DNA of 64,000 nucleotides from the NCBI GenBank assembly GCA_039881045.1, contig JAYWVB010000039.1, positions 124,001-188,000 on the forward strand. The letters are read 5' to 3'. Below, one piece after another: positions 58,401-64,000 of the stretch. Numbering within the stretch: the stretch's first letter is position 1; the number at the start of each line of letters is the position of its first letter. The position numbers and the translations under genes are program-made. Below the pieces are notes generated by a model, which was not told the DNA's origin, did not search any database, and saw nothing but the letters and a program-made list of their open reading frames with translations. Source of the stretch: Chaetomium olivaceum. Taxonomy: Eukaryota; Ascomycota; Sordariomycetes; Sordariales; Chaetomiaceae.

Positions 58401-61306
58401 ATCCTTTTGTCACATGCCCCTTGCCTGGACGACGACGATGGTTGAACAAAGAACGGCCACATAATGGATTGTCAGCGTCCGCGTTGTAAAAAAAACCTCG
58501 ACCAACTGAGACGGTCAAGTTCCTCTGAGCGACGAGATGGCTAGACCAGCCAGGTTTCTTTCTGCCGACGAACTGGCGGTCAGCTTGCATGGGTTTCTTC
58601 CCCGCATCAGGGAGAATCAGGGTTATTATGGTAGCATGCCGGCAAGACGATCATGAATCGCGTTTCCGTTTTTGGCTCCTGCGCTTGAGAATTCCCCGGC
58701 GGAAGAGTGCTCCACCCGCTCGTTGAACCAGGACTTTTTACTTCATGGTTCCTCAGTTGAGATGCTTGTCTCAGCTCACGGACCATCAGACCATTGAGAG
58801 CATCAAACAACCGAATGCCAATTGGACGCTGGGGTCAAGATGATCAAGACAGAGCTGATGGGGGATACTCAGCCTCCCTTAACGAATGCTGTCGTTGGGG
58901 GGGGCTCGCATGAGCGGCGGGACCGCCTTCTAGGGTGGGACAGAGCCACAGCGTAGGACTGGCGGGCGCCGATTCTGCGTTGTCATCCAACGTCTTCGAT
59001 ATGGTTCTCGTTGGATACGTGGACTCCATGACCTCATCTGGCCCTACACAGTCAATGTACGTCGAGGTGGGAGCGGCAGCAAGGGCGATTCGCGACAGGG
59101 ATGGCGGCAAGAAGCTGTCCGATGAATTTGGAGACCGCTTTGAACCCAGTCTGGAGCAAACGGGCAAGGGGAAAGGTTTCTCATCGTTGGCTCTTTTATC
59201 GACCGACCGCGTGGTGACGTTCGCTGACCTTTATGCATTCAACACCTAGGAGGGCGTGGATTTGGCACGTCCTGTTCGACCATGGGCCGTTCGTCAGGTT
59301 CAGCAGCTGCCAAGTCAAGTGAGACGAACCTCATGTAGGTCGACGCTTTCAACCCTCTCTGCCAGGGCACATTTGAGCCTATAGGAAGGGTTCCAGCGAC
59401 CACCAGATCAAGGCGGTTCGATCGGTTTTCCCTCCGCCGAGACTATTGGGCGGTTTGGAAACCCAGCGCTCTCAAGCCAAGACGAGTGCTCATCGGTGCT
59501 CGTCTTCGGCTAGCTGTGGGCGATGTGTTAGTCTTGGCGGCTTCATTCGGCTTGGCGGCGGCGTCCGTTCGGTAGGTCTTATAGACTTAATACCCTGTGG
59601 CTCCGTGTTGTGGCGGGCCGGTAACATGGTTTCAAAACCACGTGTGAGAGCAGAAAGAGGATAGGACTTCGTGCATACATCCTCTTTCCGGTGTCTCCGA
59701 AAGTGATGAGGGACACTCGTTGCATGTACCTCGAATAGAGACACACCTAGGAGTTTCGATCTGTGGTCCCCTGGCCATCATGTCATCTTCCCACCCACGT
59801 CAGAATATTTGTCAACAACGTCACAAAATCTTGTTGAGTAACCCAACGTGGCGGTGAATGGTACAGGAACAGATCTTGGGTATCAAATATGCATGTCGTC
59901 TCCGGCCTGACACTTGTTTCGAGCCCATGTCCCTGTCATGCTTGACAAACATGCGTGGCTAACTGAATGACGATGCGACTAGGAGAAGCCTCCTTTTTCA
60001 CTACGACGTTGTGGGCGCAGGCGAGCTTCATCGTCAAATGGACAGCGCTGCCTGTATATGCAAGACTTTCTAGGCGGTCAATTGCATGCATGGCAGAGCG
60101 GTGACTCGGGTAGGGATAGAAGCTGCCGAGGAAAACGGAGGAACAGGGAGTTAGTGGATAGGCGAGACAATGTTATGTCGGGTACAGGCGTCTCGCTTCC
60201 GCCTCATCCTGTCAATTGCGCCGGGCAGAGGGCAAGGCAAAGGATGACTTGTCAGGTGCGCGCTGCATCCATCCATTGTCCAGCCGTTCTGTTTGTATGG
60301 GTCAAGGCGGACATGGGTGGCTCGTACGGGCTGGTAGTCTCCGCCTCGGCTTCAGGCATCGATAGTTAACAACGGGAGGCCGTCAGACGCGTGGACGAGT
60401 CCAGCATCATTGTTGCGGTTTCGACCAATCGTGATTTGTAGGGCCGTTTGACTGTCAGCTTGCGGCGGGATCTGGGGTCTGACCGCATCGATGCCGAGAT
60501 GCTCCAAGCCGGTGGTGCTGAGAACATCTCCAATAAGATGGTGCCTGGCGAGGCTGCAAACGGGCAGCACCTCGATGATTGGAAGCTTCTCGGGAGAACA
60601 TTCGAGTCGTGTCGGTTCCCGTGCCGGGGCGCCGGATTGTGTGCTGGCGTCGGGAGGCCGCAGGGGCCTTTTGTTGCAATATGCATTACATTGTTTTGGT
60701 TAGGAAACTGATCGTTGCGGCGGGGCTTTGGTAACGATTGGGGAGAAAATGAAAATGGCAGTAAAGAATGCAAACAGTTTGAAAGAGCGAAGTAACCAGA
60801 GATTACGAGTCCCAGGACGGAAAGCACCCGACAATTACCTAATTACCTTAGGTATCTTCATTAACTAGCACAGCCACTCACGGCCAGAGATGCCGTTGTG
60901 GCTGCCAGATTGCAGATGTGGCGTGACTTTCTTCACAAACTTCAGCCAACCCCACACAAGGGCAGACAAGGCAGTTGCGATGAGAAAGGACCCGAGGATG
61001 CCATCTCGCAACAAAACATTTGCATTTGACTTTCCGCATTAGAATTACAACTAAAGAGTTCAACTGGTCGTACTCTAATCTTGAATAATTATTTTCCCAC
61101 CTGTCGTGCAAGATTGCGATAGGGGCAGTCCTAGCAAGCGAACGCCGGTTGCCTTCGACTCCTTTCTCTCGTTTTACTCATTCACTCGGCCCACGACGAA
61201 CTACATTCTGCACGCGATTTTCACAGTTTGCGTCTCACCAAAAACGAAAAGACCCAAAAAGCTTCAAATTTACGCAGTAATTCCCGCCGGATTTCGGACT
61301 TCAACT
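55470..61306. other. 5.8-kb gene-poor region
   Basis: Upstream regions of the Myb-like gene (minus) and tubulin cofactor B (plus). Many overlapping open frames of 60-170 codons occur on both strands, but none shows a recognised motif, a consistent intron pattern or codon bias like the flanking genes. One weak candidate for a small membrane protein is listed separately at 60865-61029. Confidence 0.5.
60865..61029 (-). CDS. Possible last exon of a small one-TM protein
   Basis: The minus strand is open for 54 codons ending in TAG: charged start ANVLLRDG, a hydrophobic helix GSFLIATALSALVWGWLKFV, then KKVTPHLQSG and a polar end. The layout, one helix followed by basic residues, is protein-like. 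A CTAAT branch-like site and AAAG acceptor directly precede it, and a GTGGGA donor lies about 80 bases further upstream. I could not find a first exon with an ATG, and no family is recognised. It may be chance. Confidence 0.25.
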   Translation of the reverse strand, partial: SNANVLLRDGILGSFLIATALSALVWGWLKFVKKVTPHLQSGSHNGISGREWLC

Positions 61307-62100
61307 ATGGCAGACGTTCCACTCTACGTGGTCTCTGACTACACCTCGTCCGAGAGACGGATCACTCCAGCTTGGTCTATCTCGCAACTCAAGACCAAGC
61401 TTGAACCCATTACCGGCATCCCTCCTTCGTGTCAGCAGATCTCCCTCAAGACGTCCTCCGGTGAAAAGATTGCGGTTGAGGCCCCAGACGAGGAGTCGGT
61501 TTACCTACAGCAGTTCCCCCACACTCCTTATGCCGAGTTGCTGGTTCGTGCACACTGACTTCAACCCCGGGCACATCACGGGATACCAAGTGAGAAGCTA
61601 ATCAAATATGACAGGTCGGCGACACGAGACCCGCCTCGGCAAGGCCCAACTTTTCAAGCACCGCTGGTGTTGAGAAATACGTGTTGCCTGAAGAAGAATA
61701 CGAAAAGAAGACGGATTCTGTTCTGGCGTGGAAGAAAACGGAGAAGCTGGGGCGCTTCGACCCTAACGCTGCGGGCCATGAGCAAGCAAAGATATCCGCC
61801 ATTGCTCAGGAAATCGAAGCCCGAGGGATCGCCGTGGGGAAGCGATGTCAGATTGGCGAAGACGAGTCTAGACGGGGAGAAATCAAGTACGTGGGCGACG
61901 TGAAGGAAATCCCTGGCCTGGGTGCATGGGTCGGCGTCCAGCTGGATGAGCCAGTTGGCAAGAACGATGGGAGCATTGGTGGTTCCCGCTACTGGGGCGA
62001 GGAATCGCAACTCAAACATGGCGTGTTCGTCCGCCCGGACCGGGTCGAGGTTGGCGACTTCCCAGCGTTGGATGACCTCGAAGACATGGAGGAGATTTGA
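61307..62100 (+). CDS. ALF1: Tubulin-folding cofactor B (Alf1), CAP-Gly protein
   Basis: Chaperone that binds alpha-tubulin during heterodimer assembly and disassembly. Exons 61307-61543 and 61615-62100 give 240 aa. Residues 1-80 form a ubiquitin-like domain (VPLYVVSDYTSSERRITPAW, SISQLKTKLEPITGIPPSCQ). A middle segment, VEKYVLPEEEYEKKTDSVLA, is typical of cofactor B. The CAP-Gly domain follows: GEIKYVGDVKEIPGLGAWVG, the signature GKNDGSIGG, and RYWGEESQLKHGVFVRPDRV. The C-terminus DLEDMEEI is acidic and mimics the alpha-tubulin tail, as in other members. The intron is phase 0 and has GT..AG borders. Confidence 0.94.
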
Positions 62101-64000
62101 GCGGCCGGCGTCGGCACAGTTTCCTGCACAATCGAAGCGTTATAACGCGTGGCGTCATCCAGATCCCCACATTGCTGACTGCCACAATGTTTGATGCGCT
62201 GCGGCCTCCGTTCAAGTCTCACTTATGCGCAGTTGCCCATTCTGATATCGGCCTGGCATACAAGGTCAGCTTGGGCACAGCAAGTCAGTAACCAACCGCC
62301 TGGTATCCATCTGAGAAGTAATTTGAAGCTGAATGTTGCGAAGTTCTACCCGTCAAAAGTGGTAGGCCCTTTCTTTATGTTGTCCGAGAAGCGACACGAG
62401 CTTGACTGCATTTAGCGGCAATGGGGGGACAACCGCATCCTCCACAATACACAGTTTCGACAGGCACCAGGACTTGGAAAACACACACAAATGTGCACAT
62501 CGGTACTCTAACCTTCATTTAGCCGCCGCACCTGCCGGTGTCGTTGCAAGGATATGGTGCTGTAACACCCCCTGTGTGATGTCCCGTCCCCCGCCAATAC
62601 CACGCCATAGGGCACGATCTGTTACCCCTGACATGACAGCTCGATGATTTGAGCTCGCACAACCTGTCCAACCTACGTTCAGGCCAACCAAGACGTTTAA
62701 TGACGTGTGTAGCAGCTTTAATTCCTCTCTCTGTTACTAAATGGCTTCGCCCGCTCTTTTGCCTGTCTTCAGAGTGATTTGTCAACTGAAAATGGCAGAG
62801 CAGGGCAACCTAGCTACCTATTGGCTACCAGGCTCCTAAAGTTCCCTGTCAGCAACCCGGAGAGCTGCGTTCAGCATCTGAGACTTCGACGGACGATCCC
62901 TGAGCTCGGCTGCCGTCGTCCCGAGAAAATCTCCGAACCGAAACGGTGTGTTCTGCTAGGCCGGTTGTCACAAGACAGCTGTCAAGTGCGAAGAGCGAGC
63001 CGAACCCGGGAAATGCAACAAAGCCCCACCAACACAGAGCCTCAGCCGAAATGTTGGGGAAGTTCACAATCTTTTCACCCACTGTGTAAGCACCCCACCT
63101 TACACGGTCTGGAGTTACGGATGCTGTCATCGTTTGAGATACTTCTCTTACCTACGCAGTACACGGAGAAAACCGGAGCATGTTTCCTACAATGACTCGG
63201 TCTCGGCATCATCCGATAAGGGAGCCATTCGGACGGCGATGCTATGATATGCTATGATGATGCAATGAATAGGATTGGATCACTTGGTGAGGCGCTAACG
63301 TACCCCGCATGCCTCTCCATGATGCAGCCCGCGGCGCTCGGGCACAGGGCTTATTCGTACTTCGTACCATCCATGGATTGCTTTAAGTCGCCGCAGGCAC
63401 TAAAACATATTCCAAACGCTCTGTTCACTGATCCACCACACCCCGTTCTTGCCCAGCTTTTACTCCTGGGTGCATACAGAGTACTCCATTTCCCCACACG
63501 CTTCTTCCATCTGAGAAGCTCGCTCCAGCTTGGTTTATGCCTACAAGTCGATGCCCCCGTGTACAGCGCGCCATCTCACACGAGGCGGCAGGACGCGCAT
63601 ACGTTGTGGGATTCTGAATGGGCTGGCTGTGTCATCCGGAATATCCGGCGAGTGCGGATTCGGTTTCTCTTCGATACGCAGTTGAACAGCACCCCGCCGT
63701 CAGCGCCAGCAAAATAACGATAGCACACATACTTTTCCTCATTCCGCATTCCGCAACTTGCCACGCTGACTAGACCTGTTCCGTTCCGACTGGCTCGACC
63801 ACGCAGCGCCTTTGTTCTGGCCGATCAACGGCAGTTACCATCCGAATCACCCCGCCTCTTAGCATACGCCTTACCCCCGGCGATCAGGAATCGAAGAAAC
63901 CAAGGATAAGCACCACCAAGCAGCCGCAGCATGGAGTCTTGCCCGGCTGGTCGACGTGTGATGTGAAATCTGGTCTGCCAAACAACTTCCGCCCAGCCAT
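62101..64000. other. Intergenic to window end
   Basis: 3' flank of ALF1 and further sequence without a recognised gene. Scattered open frames below 160 codons carry no motif. A gene may begin beyond the window. Confidence 0.45.

Noticed and set aside
58844..59249. Open frames of just over 100 codons on both strands
   Set aside because: No recognised family, and both strands are open over the same bases.
1..64000. CRISPR arrays, phage, plasmid, rRNA or secondary-metabolite cluster
   Set aside because: None of the expected repeats, core genes or backbone enzymes appears; the window is fungal housekeeping DNA.

Overview
This is nuclear DNA of a filamentous ascomycete. Genes are split by short introns (about 48-240 bases) with GT..AG (two apparently GC..AG) borders and CTRAY-like branch sites. 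Codon use is GC-rich, and several gene families are typical of Pezizomycotina. The plasma-membrane H+-ATPase closely resembles the Neurospora type, so Sordariomycetes, probably Sordariales, is my inference. I see no bacterial, viral or plasmid features, no CRISPR, no rRNA and no convincing tRNA.

Layout, left to right. Mitochondrial citrate synthase (169-1878, +) is followed by the YHM2-type mitochondrial citrate/oxoglutarate carrier (3252-4351, +), so a citrate-making enzyme and a citrate exporter are neighbours. A gene-poor stretch of about 10 kb (4352-14431) holds a 254-bp MITE-like inverted-repeat element and then the promoter of the H+-ATPase PMA1 (14432-17835, +). Next come a DCAF4-like WD-repeat protein (18508-20681, +), a bZIP/DUF3425 regulator (21195-23249, -), nucleoporin NIC96 (24306-27794, -), an FGGY carbohydrate kinase (28327-30317, -), a minimal SMN homologue (32021-32932, +), a secreted cupredoxin-like protein (35045-36239, +), a tiny SERF/4F5 protein (37628-37981, -), a four-TM membrane protein (39963-41399, +), PCF11 (42779-45424, +), an aldo/keto reductase (46083-47107, -) divergent from a dihydrodiol/D-xylose dehydrogenase (47890-49195, +), a TRM9-like tRNA methyltransferase (51365-52438, +), a Myb-like regulator (53709-55469, -) and tubulin cofactor B/Alf1 (61307-62100, +). 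The remaining long spacers (55470-61306 and 62101-64000) show no recognisable gene beyond one weak small candidate.

Most genes are housekeeping: TCA/citrate export, proton pumping, nuclear pore, snRNP assembly, mRNA 3'-end processing, tRNA wobble modification and tubulin folding. They are not an operon or a biosynthetic cluster. Only two neighbour pairs suggest a functional link: citrate synthase/YHM2, and the divergent AKR/dehydrogenase pair.

The most important caveat concerns the sequence itself. Five clearly conserved genes (YHM2, NIC96, FGGY kinase, SMN, PCF11) each carry one single-base frame break inside a conserved coding stretch, most beside a short homopolymer. Two more (bZIP and cupredoxin) have a reading-frame puzzle at a junction. 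Seven breaks in essential-type genes look like assembly or sequencing indels rather than pseudogenes. I did not find a convincing undescribed system. The best leads are the MITE, the SMN YG box split by an in-frame GC-AG intron, the 13-nt PMA1 microexon and the citrate gene pair.
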